NCBI GenBank assembly: GCA_012295275.1
Contig: CM022673.1
Span: forward strand, 3,227,105-3,291,104
From: Chrysomallon squamiferum
Taxonomy: Eukaryota > Mollusca > Gastropoda > Neomphalida > Peltospiridae
Direction: 5' to 3'
Length of the DNA: 64,000 nucleotides
Both the position numbers and the translations under genes were made by a program. Each line of letters opens with the position of its first letter. Position 1 is the stretch's first letter. The notes beneath the pieces are model-generated. The model searched no databases, was not told the origin of the DNA, and saw only the letters and a program-made list of their open reading frames with translations. Positions 23,180-35,454 of this stretch are shown piece after piece.

Positions 23180-24073
23180 TCAGTGTTTAGATGGCTGCCG
23201 CTTTGTGCCACTGAATGTAGTGCTCCAATCCTGAAGACCGTCAGTAAAATATTTTCTGTAGCTGCCGAAGTTAGGAGAGAAGCTTCGCAGTTGTCGTTTA
23301 GAAATGCCGTTAGCTAAGTTGTCCCATTTCATATATCTGGCGTAGTCGTCGAGGTAGCTACCAAGGTCGTAATTGGACTCTCCGAATCCGCGTTTCGTCA
23401 GCCAGTCACGCCAGGACTGTAATTTTGGTGCCTCAGGAACGCCAAAACCTTGACTGGAGCCGAAATCTCTTTTCACGAGCCATTCCTGCCATTTCTGTAG
23501 ATTTGGATTTTTTCCTTGGCCGAAACCCAGCTGTGCTGAACTGAAAGAGCGCTTGCTTCTCTTCAAGGGAGACTCTTGGTTGTATTCGAAGTTTCGTTTA
23601 CTCCACCAATCATTCCATTTCTGGAGGGTTTCTGGATCAGTTTTGCCGAAAGCTTGGCTGCCAAAAGCAGTTCCACGTTTCAGCAGCCATTTCTGATAAT
23701 GATCAGAGATGCCTTTTCCGAAACCATTGGTACTGTCCGGGCCAAATCCTCTCTTTGACATCCAAGCGTTCCAGCTTTGAAGATCATCTGGACTTTGTTC
23801 TCCGAAAGATTTTCCGTTGGAGTCGAAGCTTCCTCGCTTGGCCAAAAACTCGTGCCATTTTTGAAGAGTTTCCGGATCGTCTTTGCCAAATGATTTGTTA
23901 TGTCCGAATGAACGCTTGCTGTACCAGTCGTACCATTTCTGAAAGGAATCGTGTCCCCCGTCGTGTCCGAAAGATTTATCAGAATGTGAAGATTTCAGGG
24001 AGTCGGCGTACGCTGCCGTCACAGCCACTGCCACTATGAGGCTGACGGAAATTATTTCGTGAAGTTTGTCCAT
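23180..24073 (-). CDS. Multi-copy secreted peptide precursor (neuropeptide-like), family not recognised
   Basis: 297 residues. The start MDKLHE at 24073 was chosen because a signal peptide (hydrophobic residues 7-22, likely cut near A23) follows at once, and a TTTTCCAG acceptor ending at 24088 shows that the longer open frame upstream is intron. Eleven Lys-Arg sites (residues 53, 79, 107, 132, 159, 171, 174, 201, 227, 259, 291) divide the chain into peptides of about 23-30 residues. Seven end in a shared box, Q(K/S)W-x-x-aromatic (W47, W73, W101, W129, W153, W195, W221; the W129 copy is short), and most begin with an (S/G/D)FG-type element. None has Gly before the cleavage site, so no C-terminal amidation is predicted. 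The last two long peptides differ, and one starts with Gln. This is typical of a neuropeptide or peptide-hormone precursor; a secreted defence or gland peptide is an alternative. A decayed inverted copy lies at 63 kb. Confidence 0.85.
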   Translation of the reverse strand: MDKLHEIISVSLIVAVAVTAAYADSLKSSHSDKSFGHDGGHDSFQKWYDWYSKRSFGHNKSFGKDDPETLQKWHEFLAKRGSFDSNGKSFGEQSPDDLQSWNAWMSKRGFGPDSTNGFGKGISDHYQKWLLKRGTAFGSQAFGKTDPETLQKWNDWWSKRNFEYNQESPLKRSKRSFSSAQLGFGQGKNPNLQKWQEWLVKRDFGSSQGFGVPEAPKLQSWRDWLTKRGFGESNYDLGSYLDDYARYMKWDNLANGISKRQLRSFSPNFGSYRKYFTDGLQDWSTTFSGTKRQPSKH

Positions 24074-24466
24074 TGCTAGTAGCGTTCCTGGAAAACACAA
24101 AATACAAAATAAATAAATAAACAAATAAAAATAAATAAAAGTTTAATAGCAGTAGTAGTAACCGTGTGTAGATGTACTAGTATTAGTATTAGTAGTAGCA
24201 GTAGTAGCAATAATAATAAAACATATAATGAAGACAATTATGATAATAATAATAATGATGATGTTGATTATAACGATAATATTTGCAAATACAACAATAG
24301 CATCATTTAAATAAAAATATTCATATAATCAATAACAAAAAGTTATTTACTTCAATTTGGATTAATTTGTTGCAGCTCTGACATATTAAAATAACATAAA
24401 CCGCAGAGGCAGGACTAAAACCTCATTTTTCAGAAAACAAAGAGGATTTATTTTTCGTCATGCTGA

Positions 24467-24475
24467 CTTTTTATA
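24467..24475 (-). promoter_or_regulatory. TATA box candidate for the peptide precursor
   Basis: TATAAAAAG on the minus strand, about 390 bp upstream of the acceptor that precedes the coding exon. It is kept exactly in the inverted copy at 62622-62630. It would imply a short non-coding first exon near 24445 and an intron ending at 24088. The first donor could not be settled; a GCG-GTTTATG site present in both copies is one option. Confidence 0.4.
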
Positions 24476-25117
24476 CATCATGGCGAAAAGTCATATAATA
24501 TCAAAGCATTAGTATGTAAATATTGTTGACAGATACAATGCTTAGAAACATATTCAGTATCTGCCAGTCATAAAAAAGGGTGACACAAACACAATTATAA
24601 TTAAGAAAATGTTTTTCATCTAAATCCTTCTATGCTGTGAAATGACTAGCTGGAAATCTTCACCTACAAATAGTTATGGCGTTCAACGTCATAACGTCTG
24701 ACCGAAATGAAACAACCACCTGCTTTTAACTGAAGCAACCATCTACTTTCAAGATGGACAGCAAACACATTACAGGTGTTGTTAACAAAATTCTGTGTTA
24801 TTATTAGCATGTTTTAAGTCCTTGTAAGATTAAATCTTTGAAGAGTCAGGAACTTAGGTGATTAAATATTTATGAAGCAGAGGTAAAATGACTCATTGGA
24901 ATAAACGTCCGACATAAATTGCTATCGACACAATTCGAATCAGGCTGGATAAAATATTACCAAATGTATGTCGCCGATTCTTAATATTTCGTTAACATTT
25001 TTTTTTTTTTTACCTCTTGTCACTGAACAGTCGATCTATTTGCGGTATTTGAAATTCCTTATATTGATCACATATTCCAATTATTATACAGTAATCTATA
25101 ATTTACTATTTATGTTA

Positions 25118-25121
<4 letters not shown>

Positions 25122-25201
<80 letters not shown>
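25122..25201. repeat. (CT)n microsatellite
   Basis: About 80 bp of CT on the plus strand, about 90 bp beyond the end of the inverted left arm. Confidence 0.98.
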
Positions 25202-25206
<5 letters not shown>

Positions 25207-25884
25207 GTGACTCCGTGTGTTTTCCTCGTATTATCTCTGTCCACTTTTACCAAATAATAATGAGAATTAGGACCTCTCTCATATTTATATTTCTGTGTCG
25301 GAATCTTAAACTAAGAATGTTATTCGTCAATTGAATTAGCACAGTGCTGGTCTTACTTTGTTGTTGCTGACATGCTTGAGAAATGAAAGGTCTGGCCACG
25401 GGTAATCACTTTACTAAACCTCTGCTGAATTGTAACAAGTAGCCGTTACTCCCTAAACACCCCAAACAGAACTAATAGACAAGAAATGAATAGCAAGACT
25501 TTCATATTCCTTTGACAAAACAATAATTCGTTCGTGTTGGCTGTCGAAGAAATGTAGTTATAATGTCTGTTGACTTTCAGAATTAGTCGAAAAGGTACAA
25601 AACAGGGCGATGTTCTATGAATTACCGTGAAGTGCGACAAAGTGAATTATACTTCGTCGATTGGTTACATGTCTAAATGCATTTAGCTCACAGTGTTTGA
25701 ATAAGCTATTATTTCTATCGATTTCTGTCGATTAAAAAGGAATTTCTGGTAATACGAGTTAGGAGAGGATAAAAGAGGCATTCCTCATGGCTAAAAAGAT
25801 TGTCGAAAAGCAAAAATGTAATGAAAGAGCTTTTTAATTAACGACATTCAGGTGTAAATTCTATTAACAGACCTAACATAAAGT

Positions 25885-25887
<3 letters not shown>

Positions 25888-25975
<88 letters not shown>
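25888..25975. repeat. (CT)n microsatellite
   Basis: About 88 bp of CT. Confidence 0.98.
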
Positions 25976-25978
<3 letters not shown>

Positions 25979-26528
25979 ATCTGTTAAAATTGTTTCGTTC
26001 TTTGTTTCTTCTTTCCACCATTCTTTATTTCTCTCTCAGTCTTTCTTGCTTTGTCTATTTCAGACATGCATTATTTTTCTTTATTTATTCTGCTTGGAAA
26101 TTTATTTTAGGAGCATTCGAAAGACTGATAAAAAAAAAATAATAATAGTAATAAAGAAAAATAAAACAAAAATTAAAAAATTAAACGAAAATAACACCAA
26201 CGCGCCAAAGTGACATTTTGAGATATTTTAGCGATAGTGAAAACATCTCTCTTTTTTGGAGGTGGTAACCACTTTTTAATACTTGGACAGCTGTCACAAC
26301 GTCGCCGAGAAGATAGAAAAAGATAATAACGATGCTGTTCATTTACATTTTGTCAAGAAAAAAAAGTTTAATTTGATTAAAAAAAGTGGTCGAATTTTTT
26401 TTTTTTTTTTTTTAAAGAAAATTGATTTATTGCAATATGTAGTTTTTTGGGGTGTTTTTTTGGGGGGGTATTTCACTCATACATTTTCTTTTAATTCTTT
26501 TTTCTTTTTCTTTTTTCTACAAGTAATT

Positions 26529-26612
26529 TGAATAATAATAATAATAACAATAATAATGATGATGATGATGATGATGACGACGACTATGATGCTGATGATA
26601 ATAATGATGATA
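26529..26612. repeat. AAT and GAT trinucleotide arrays
   Basis: An AAT block followed by a GAT/GAC block, again differing by single-base changes. Confidence 0.88.
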
Positions 26613-26947
26613 AAAACTGATAGCAAAAAAATAACATCATCATATTTGAGACTGGTCAGTTTTGGATTCACGTTCCGTACAAATTTCTATCCATGAAAGA
26701 TTATTTTTTTCTTATGAAAAAATACAGATCATTCTTCGTTTTATGTTTAACGAATCACACAAGTACTGATATAGCTTCATTTTTTAATATTACGGTTTAC
26801 AGTTACATAAAATATACTGAAACACAATAGATTACAAAAAGAAAGAATAAAGAAAAACTCCGCAGGAATAAACAGATATAGCAAAACAATCAACAAAGAC
26901 AAAACTGTCTCATGTGATTTATGGACGCCTAAACGTTCGGGAACAGA

Positions 26948-27065
26948 CGGCCAAATAGCACAGTGATTAAAAAACCTCTGCTCAAAGGTATTTGTCGCCG
27001 TCTGGTGTTAGAACTGCTGCAATCCCGCAAGCTAATTACTGTGAATGCCTGAGCATATTATTATA
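26948..27065 (+). mobile_element. Possible tRNA-derived SINE remnant
   Basis: TAGCACAGTGATTAAAAAAC followed by CTCTGCTC resembles a tRNA A-box region as found in SINE heads. About 40 bp on, GGTGTTAGAAC is a degenerate B-box candidate. It is too decayed to name a family. Confidence 0.3.
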
Positions 27066-27780
27066 AGGCTTCATTAGGGAAATAATGTTCATTTCAAAGC
27101 AAACGATGTTAATCAATTCCAACACTGTCTTGTTTTATATGTGTCACCTCATTAGAATGAATTCATTACGACTGTAATTTGCTCCAAGTCGTGTTTTTTT
27201 TTTTGGCAGACAAGTAATCGTAGAGTCTCCGAGAAATCTAAATTTGATAGACACATTTGCATACGTAATTGCCGTCCGGTATTTATTTTCTATTTAAAAT
27301 ATCTGAAATAGAATATAATTCGAATGCTTAAGACATTGACTGCTACGTACAGCATCGCCTGAACAGTTCTGAATCACGTCTGTGAAAAGAATGCTTCAAA
27401 TGGTCTGTTTGAAATGCAGCTGAGAATATTCTAGTGACTGAAGTCTGAAATAAAGAATGCTTTGCATATCAGAAGTTTGCCTTCACGTAAGAATCAAGAG
27501 TCAGTGCATTTTTAAGAATATGCTAGGCACTCTCTGAATATCGCATAATTAGTCATCGAAATCTGGGTAGAGAACTGAAAATATGTGATAACGAATGCAC
27601 ATCGCAGTCTTTGTGAAATGTGAATACTGCTGGCTCTCATATCTGCATAAAGAATATTATCTTTAATAGGAAACATTACTAGAATATATTTGGCTCGTAG
27701 CTCTACTCTTAAAGAATGTATAATATTTCCTACATTAGAAAATCTGTTTTAATACTCTTAGCGCTAAGATGGCTTTATGC

Positions 27781-27955
27781 CAGGCATGTCAAACTGAAAG
27801 TACTTGTGGGCCGCAAAATCTCTACATGTTTTTAAATGCGCCGGATCATTTTTGATTCTGCTATACATTTAATTTAAAACAGACTACACATACACAATTA
27901 CAGCTTAACGTCCTTGGAGGACCACTATCCAAACCTTCGAATTTGACACCCATGC
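27781..27955. mobile_element. Small non-autonomous hAT-like element (MITE), 175 bp
   Basis: The ends are inverted: CAGGCATGTCAAACTG on the left, and AATTTGACACCCATGCC on the right, whose complement reads GGCATGGGTGTCAAATT. These resemble the widespread CAGGGGTGTCAAACTC hAT terminus, including the inner GTGGGCCGC motif. TTATGC flanks both sides (27775-27780 and 27956-27961), a partial target-site duplication. It has no coding capacity. Confidence 0.6.
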
Positions 27956-30900
27956 CTTATGCTATATCTTCAGAAACAGGAATCGAATGCATTCAACACA
28001 ACAGTTACTGGTGAGAATGCTTCGCATGGACTGTGTTGTTAACATCACCAGGTTTCCCTTTGCGTTAAATGAAGAACACTTTTACAGCGAGTAATTAAAC
28101 ATCACTGTAGGTAACAATTCAGTTAATGCGATTTAATGCGTCTCATTATTTATTTAAAATCGTGTTAATGAGGCTCGTTATTTTCAGTAATGAGTGTTAA
28201 TATTGCTATTAAGATCCTGGTGATATGTTATTTTGGAAAGACCACAATATAATTAACCTTGAAACAGCCCGTCATAGTGGCTGTTAAAGTATTCACACAG
28301 GAAAAGTCAAACCGCCATTCTTGGTTTTCTTAGCTTTAAGCTACTTTTAATAAACAGACAATTTGATTTTATTATAGAAAATTGTTTGCATTTGGAAGTC
28401 ATTATTTTGGAAAATTATCGAAAATTGCTTCATATTAACCTGTTTACGGAAATCACTTTACATCTTATAGAACACAATGAACTGTGGATGTTCGACAAAC
28501 ACAGTGTTTTGACTTTATTTGACAATTTTCTAAATTCAAGCAAATTCACTGATTAGCTTGAAAAGGTATGTATACAAAAGAAGTGCATTGACTTTCTGGA
28601 ACATAAATCACGTTAAATAAATAATGAATCATAACAATGAAGAAAAAAAAAAACCAATAGTAAGTGAGAATACCTTGATCTTCTTTCAAATTTTAACACA
28701 TCGTTACAAATTTTTAATATTTTAGAATTAATATAGTTTCGGAGACTTGTACAATTGGGAAATAAAATAGGTAGTAGTAGTCCATTTGCAAACATAAATG
28801 AACGTATAATGGTAATTTGAACTGAATTAAATTCAAGATAGCGCAAGTCTAGATTCAGAGGAGATCACGCCATCAGGTTAAATGTAGATACGTCTTTAAA
28901 TATTATATTCATATGCAGGATCAACTATTCAGACAGAGAGAAGAATATTTATTTTGAAATAATAATAATATTCACCATTAATCGAAGTTCTTGTCTACGA
29001 AGCAGTTTGTTACTTGAAGAATAGGATATTGGACACGCCAAGACACCTAATAAATGCGGAAAAAATTATTATATTTATATAGGCATTTATACCACGTAAT
29101 TTATTTCGCCTCGGGTTATCAGTCTTCTGTCCTTGTATTACTTATAAAGAAAAGAAGAATCAGGCTGCACACGTCTATACATTCATGGCCGTAGCTAGAC
29201 TCGTTTTCGTCCATTTCAGTATGAGACATTTGCCTCATTTGCCTCATTTGCCTCAAGGTAGTTACTGCCATGACATTGCAGGAAGTGAATTGCTAAAAAG
29301 TACTTATCTTTTCCATTCTCACAAAGGTTAACAGAGAGGTATGTTAAAGGTATGTGCTGACTCAAGTAAAAAGTAATTAAAAAAAAAACACAGTTTTAGA
29401 ACTAAAACTAGACTGTAGTGTTACAAAGTTAACAGTACACAGCTATATTCAAGGTATGTTCTGTAGTGAAGCAAAACTGAAAGAATGTTCATAGCTTATT
29501 AATAAAACACTGACTTATGATTTTTTTTCTCTGATTCTAAAGATAATCATGGTCCATTGTAGATACAGTAAGCATTTAAAGGCTTATTTCTTTTAAGGCG
29601 CTTTACATATAAATTTGAGTAAGAAAGTAGTTTTGTTAATAACTTACGTTGATGTGTTATGAATTTGGATTATAATAAAATGAAAATTAAATTAATTACT
29701 CTTTGTCTTGTATTAGCTTACTGATAAACATAATGCTAATATTTCGTTTGAAGAGAAGCAGAGAGAAGCTTACGTCAGTTACTCATAATAACAGACAACA
29801 TGCCGTTAAAACTCATTACTCGTTTCTTCTTCTAATGATTCTCCTGTGAACCATAAAACGTACCGGAGATTAAGTTATAACAACAAATTTACTTCTAATA
29901 TTAAATGTTTATCCAGCGTATGAGAGTCATTCTTCAAAGTACGTGAAGCCTTCTGAATTCTAATGAAACAAATATTCCGTTATTTACCTCCTTGAAAAGA
30001 CAGTTCACAATTAACAAAGCTCATTATTAAAATCTACTAGCTATGATAATTTAATGTCTTCTTGTTAGTTACATACTAATAACATGCAAGTGCTCACAAG
30101 TGCTAAACATAATGCTCTATCCTTTACGTAATCACCACGTTCATTCTAATGTTGGTCATAAGGTCTTGAGAATGTCACAATTAAAGGTTTCCTAATACAG
30201 AAGAATGCTAAAATGTCTTTAGGGAGGTCATCACCCAGACTTTTCTGTTAATAACTGAACTGTTGTAGACAAACTCTGTGTCTCTGCATATTTCATTTTG
30301 TCACGATCTCGACTGTTAGGCAATAATAACGATTTATTCGTGAAATTTCTCTTTCGGTCACGCACCGTTCAGCGTTACGTATAACGTAATCAACCGTTAC
30401 AGATGCGCAGAAGGGCTCTAAAATATTTTCCGACATGAAAGGAAATACAGAGATCACAAGTGGCAAAAGTACATTTCGTTGTTTGGGCCAGAAGATGAAA
30501 AAGAAAATCCCCGTGTTAATCTGATTTTGAAAATAGAAAAAATAAACAAACCAATGTCTTTGATGAGGTTATACAAACGAAAGGTAATTTAATTCTGATG
30601 GAAAGAACGAATTCGTATTTGTTTAGTTACACTTCAGTTTCTTTTTAATATTAACGGCCATAACACTGACAACCCTCTTCAAAATTTTTAGTTTATTACA
30701 ATAATGATCTTATTATTCAGGCTGAAGCTAACATGATTTCTTAGCGTTCGATTTCTTGTGTCAGAAAATTAACTTCTTTCTCTTCCTACAGTTTTTTTTA
30801 TTCCACAAACACTAAACAGAAATCTTAAAAAACTAGTGAACCAATAATAAAATTAGTCTGCAAAAACCCTTTTTAATTCAGCTATTACGTTAAACGAAAG

Positions 30901-31267
30901 TTAAAATTTTGTTTGATGAGATCTAAAAGATGTCCGCTGTTGTTATTCTGTTAGGTATTCAGCCAACAAGAAGTAATCTTCTGTGATATCCTTCGGTAAG
31001 ACAAGATACATACCATCGCTTCAGTACACCACTGAGTACTTGCAGACTAACAGGAATGCACTGCCATTTGCATGCACACAAAGAGACGACATTAACACCG
31101 GAATACAATTTAATATTAACAATATCGGCATGTAGAAATTGCTAATACAAACCGGAAACATACAGTAGAGGTTTCTTATTCTCTTACGTCTAAATAAAAT
31201 TGGATTTTAATCCTTTCAGTATTGACTGATTATCAGCATATTTAGATATGACTGAAGAAGCTAGTGT

Positions 31268-31316
31268 AGTCAGATGTGATGGTCCCTGGTTCGGTTCTCG
31301 GTAGATCCGTAACATT
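31268..31316 (+). mobile_element. Possible tRNA-like/SINE remnant
   Basis: GCTAGTGTAGTCAGATGTGA followed by GGTTCGGTTCTC resembles an A-box and a B-box with compressed spacing. It does not fold as a tRNA, so a SINE relic is the best guess. Confidence 0.25.
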
Positions 31317-33956
31317 ATTTCTCGTTCTAACCATTATTACAAACATGTCGTTTTATATTAAATATTAATGACAGGTATGTAGTGGAGGAAGGGGAGGTCC
31401 TGGTGCCCTCTCTCTCCGAGCTATTTGTTATATAAGATAACTTTGTGGGTCTTACGTAGATCAGTGACATACAGATATTTCTGAAAGAAAGAAAGAAGAA
31501 AAAGGTACTGAAATTGAGTTAAATATATAAAAAAAGTAATGCGGGACAGAGAGTGAGAGAAAGAGACAGACAGATAGATTGAGAGAGGGAGAGAGACTGA
31601 AAGAGAGATATTCTTTACAACGTGTATTCAAATCTTTGTAAATTCCATGTACACAGTAGCTTTGAACGAGAACTAATGGTTTATGTTATAATTACACAGA
31701 CCCCAACCTGCATTAATTTATCACACAAATCTTAGGCGATCTTTAACCGCTGTTATATACATGGGAGATATTTATCTGTTAGTTAGCTGCTCATTTCTTT
31801 GAAGAACTCGGAAATCTCTTAAAGAACGTCAGCTGAATAAGCAGTTAAATAATATTAAAATATTTATGCAGTTTCGACTCGGAGGTCTTTCATTTTCGCT
31901 GGCAAATATGAAACCAACTCGCAGTTCATTTCTTGCCATCAGAGTCAGTTCACGAAGCCGATGTCGAGGGTTGAGATAAGGAAATGTCGATAGATTCTCT
32001 TTCTAGACACCCGTGAGACCTCAATCTCATCGATTATCGTGTTTGACGACAAATATTAATTAAGAAATTTTCGCAGCAGTGCCAGAAGGATTAGCAAATG
32101 TGATGTTTAACACTTTTAACTGCTGTGTCAACAAGACAGTCGTTAATCCCGTCTTCTGCTTCATTTAATTCACACCGACAGATTCATATATCAATATACG
32201 TACTCACTATACGTTTAATTTAATTAATATCTGTACTCATACGTGTAATTAAATACATGCGTAACCTCGATTCATGACTAAAATAAAGAGGTGTTACTGA
32301 AAAAAACATTAAAAACAGCTACTGAAAATGTAGAGTTCAGCATTGTTCTTTAGAAATATATGTCAGAACGGTAATATATTCTTGACTTTAATCAGCAAAA
32401 CAAATAATTAGGAAGAGAAAACTAGTGACTGAGAATGTGTTGGTGAATGAAAGAATGAAAAAAGAAATGAAAAAAGAAATGAAAAAAGAGGGACGAAAAA
32501 GGTAATAAGCGATTTTCAGAATTTCATAACGACAGAATCGGAGGGGAAAAGGAGATTTAACACAGGATAAAATAAAATACATAATAGCATCTCTATTACA
32601 GATTAGAAAAGCAGCAAATGGTTTAATTAGCAGCGTTAAGCATTTTTCCCCTTAACAGTTAACAACAGAAATTTGTTGTATAACATGTTTTTGTTTGTTT
32701 CTTAGAAAAGCGGTGTAGAAACCTGATCAGTGAGAATCGTAATCGTTAAAAGTGCCCAAGAAGCCCCACCCACCTAAAAGCAAAACAGTGTTTTTCCAGT
32801 TTATAACGAATACGATCAGAAACTGCCTTTTTTGTGAGCAATAAAATATTTCATTTTCACGTAGCAGTTAATAGCAGTAGCTCAAAAGAAAATCACAACA
32901 TTACGTTTCATCGAATAACCAGGCAACTTAAGAAAAAAAAAAAGTTATGCATTATTTCTTTCTTAATGTTATTGATGTTGCTGTTGTTACTACGACTACT
33001 ACTACTACTACTACTTCTTCTATCACTACCATTGCTTTCATTTCAGTTGATAATATTAACCTTACTGGGCCTCTGCAGTCTTGCTTGGCTCACGGCACCG
33101 CTAAGTTTAAGTCTGACTGTTTAAACACACAGTCGAGTCTTCGCTTTGGATTTAATTGCACTGTTACATTCAAGACCAATTATTACGTCTGAGTGTGCTG
33201 CAACCAGCTTAATTCACACCAAGGTCATTTATTAATCGCATTTTTCAAAGGCTCTTGTTACTCAAGAACATTTTTCATTTCTGTTTTTATAACGAAAACG
33301 TATTTTAGATAATGCATTCTTCCTTTGATCTGTACCGAACAGAGAATTAAGGTAATGAAAAATAGCGAAATATCTTTGACATTAGGTTTAAAAGATTTAA
33401 CTTTTGATTAGAAAAAACAACAACAAAAAAACAAAAACGAACACCAAATGACGTAAATTAAATGCGTGGGTGTGTATCTGAGTCGTGTGCGTGCTCACGG
33501 GAATCGAAAGCGTGTGTATCGAAAACGTTCGCGTGTCCGCGTGTTTGTCTGTGCAAAAATTATACACCGATATCTGAGAATCCAGAACGACGACAGAATG
33601 ATTAAAAGACGGAGTACATTCTGATAAGAAATGTCATTTCTTGTGTAAATTTATACAGGAGTAGCTTGTATCTTTTGCGAAGTAAGACGTGCGGAGATAA
33701 TTAATTTTTGTTCAATTTGGAACACAATATCAGCGCATTTTACTACCAGAACGAAACAGAAAAAAGCAATTTTACATCCTACGAAAACTGCGATCACCAG
33801 TGAAACCTTGTAGATGTCGTGCACGAACGTCATCAACAGAACGTTTTCAAGATAAATCAAAACAAACGCGAAATGATGTCACTTACGGAACGTTGTAAAT
33901 ATATCGAAATAGCTTTCTCACTAGAAGATTGTAAATGCAACTAGATAACATTAGCA

Positions 33957-34092
33957 ATGGAATGTTGTAGATATAACGAGATAACATCATCTATGGAATA
34001 TTGTAGATATAGCGAGATAACATCATCTATGGAGTATTGTAGATATAGCGAGAAAACATCAATGGAATACTGTAGATATAGCGAGATAACAG
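33957..34092. repeat. 36-bp minisatellite
   Basis: Units starting ATGGAATATTGTAGATATAG begin at 33957, 33993, 34029 and 34062 (spacing 36, 36, 33). Decayed copies lie just upstream, back to about 33920. Confidence 0.9.
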
Positions 34093-35454
34093 CCAAAGAT
34101 ATCTAGAATTTTCACGTATTAATAATTGCAATTTTCTAGAAAACGTAAAAACCTCTGCAGCGAAAAATATTTGAGATATTTTCCAAAATTCCAAGATAAC
34201 TTCACAATGAGCATCAGTTGATTTCATCATTAACGAAATATTCTAGATATCAGGTCCACATAAAAGAAAGAGCCTACTCATTTTCGCTGTGAGCGTGGGT
34301 TAACTTCAAATTTAGAAATAAATTAAACGAAAAACAAACATTAACGATTGATTTGGTATTATATTGTATTTGACGAAGAGTGAAAGTAATTAAAAACGTG
34401 CTTTAAAACGAATATCATGAAATCGCAGCAATGAGCAGTTTAAAATGTTACAGTTGTTCTTGAATTACAAAGACTTTGCTAGTATTTTCAGAGAAAAAAT
34501 AATAGAAGAGAAACGATTATTATGTGGACATAACTGTCAAGATAAAATGAGCTTAATTCTAAATAATGATGATTATGATGATTAGAATAATGATAATAAT
34601 AATAACAACAACAACAACAATAGTAAAAAACAAACATTTGTCAGTAAGAAATAAATAATTATTCCCCACCAAAAAATCACATATCCAATATTAGAATTCT
34701 CTTGAAAGTACGTACGTACGTATGTGCATGTATCTGTGTGTATATGTGTGTATGTATATATATATAGATATGTGAGTTGGTATACATATATCTACGTAAG
34801 TATATTTGTAGATGAATAAATAAAAATATATACTGTATATTATAAATACAGATTTTATTTATCTGTTCGTATAGAAACGTTATTCATACTACATTAAAAG
34901 AAACATATTTTTCTCAAATCTTATCCAGTTGAAATTAAAACATCTGCAGTTCATCGATGCAAGAAAAATAAAATTAAAAAAATGTCTTTATTATTTTATC
35001 ACTCCTCCAGAGAATAATACAAGAAATAATTTTTAATACTTTACATTTTGACTTTTTAAAAAATTCGTCTTCGTTTTTTTTTTTTTTTTTATTCTTTTTT
35101 TTTTATTATTGAAGCTACATTGACTCTAAAGAATAATTTGTTTGAAAACTGAAATCTTTTGAAAGTTTAACTTTGAAGAAAACTTTATTCATGACATGAA
35201 AACTGAAAATCTTGTCGATGAGATGTGTAATCATGTTAGTGTGTCGTGAGTCATTTTGAAAACCGACTTGGAAATTGTTTAAAAGCTTAGTGAAAACTCA
35301 CTTGATGTAACTTCGCCACTGTAATTAATTTTGTTTCGTTGACACGAGAAACCAAGATTTACAAGGGAAATTAAAGGGAAAAAAAAGAGAAAAAAACAAC
35401 CCCCCAAACAAACCCAAACCCCACCCAACTGAATGTTAATGTAAAGAAGAAGAT

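Larger units (their letters stand above)
22348..25036. repeat. Left arm of a large inverted segmental duplication
   Basis: The reverse complement of 62056-64000 matches this stretch at high identity by eye. It takes in the 3' flank, the peptide-precursor gene, its promoter region and upstream DNA. Matching ends near 25036 (next to a poly-T run) and reaches the right window edge at the position paired with 22348, so the true left boundary may lie further left. Compared with the right arm, this copy has about 700 bp more, at about 22650-23350. Confidence 0.95.

Noticed and set aside
24074-24124. Upstream extension of the precursor frame (MFIYLFCILCFPG)
   Set aside because: It crosses a TTTTCCAG splice acceptor, and the signal peptide starts at the inner Met, so the extension is intron sequence.
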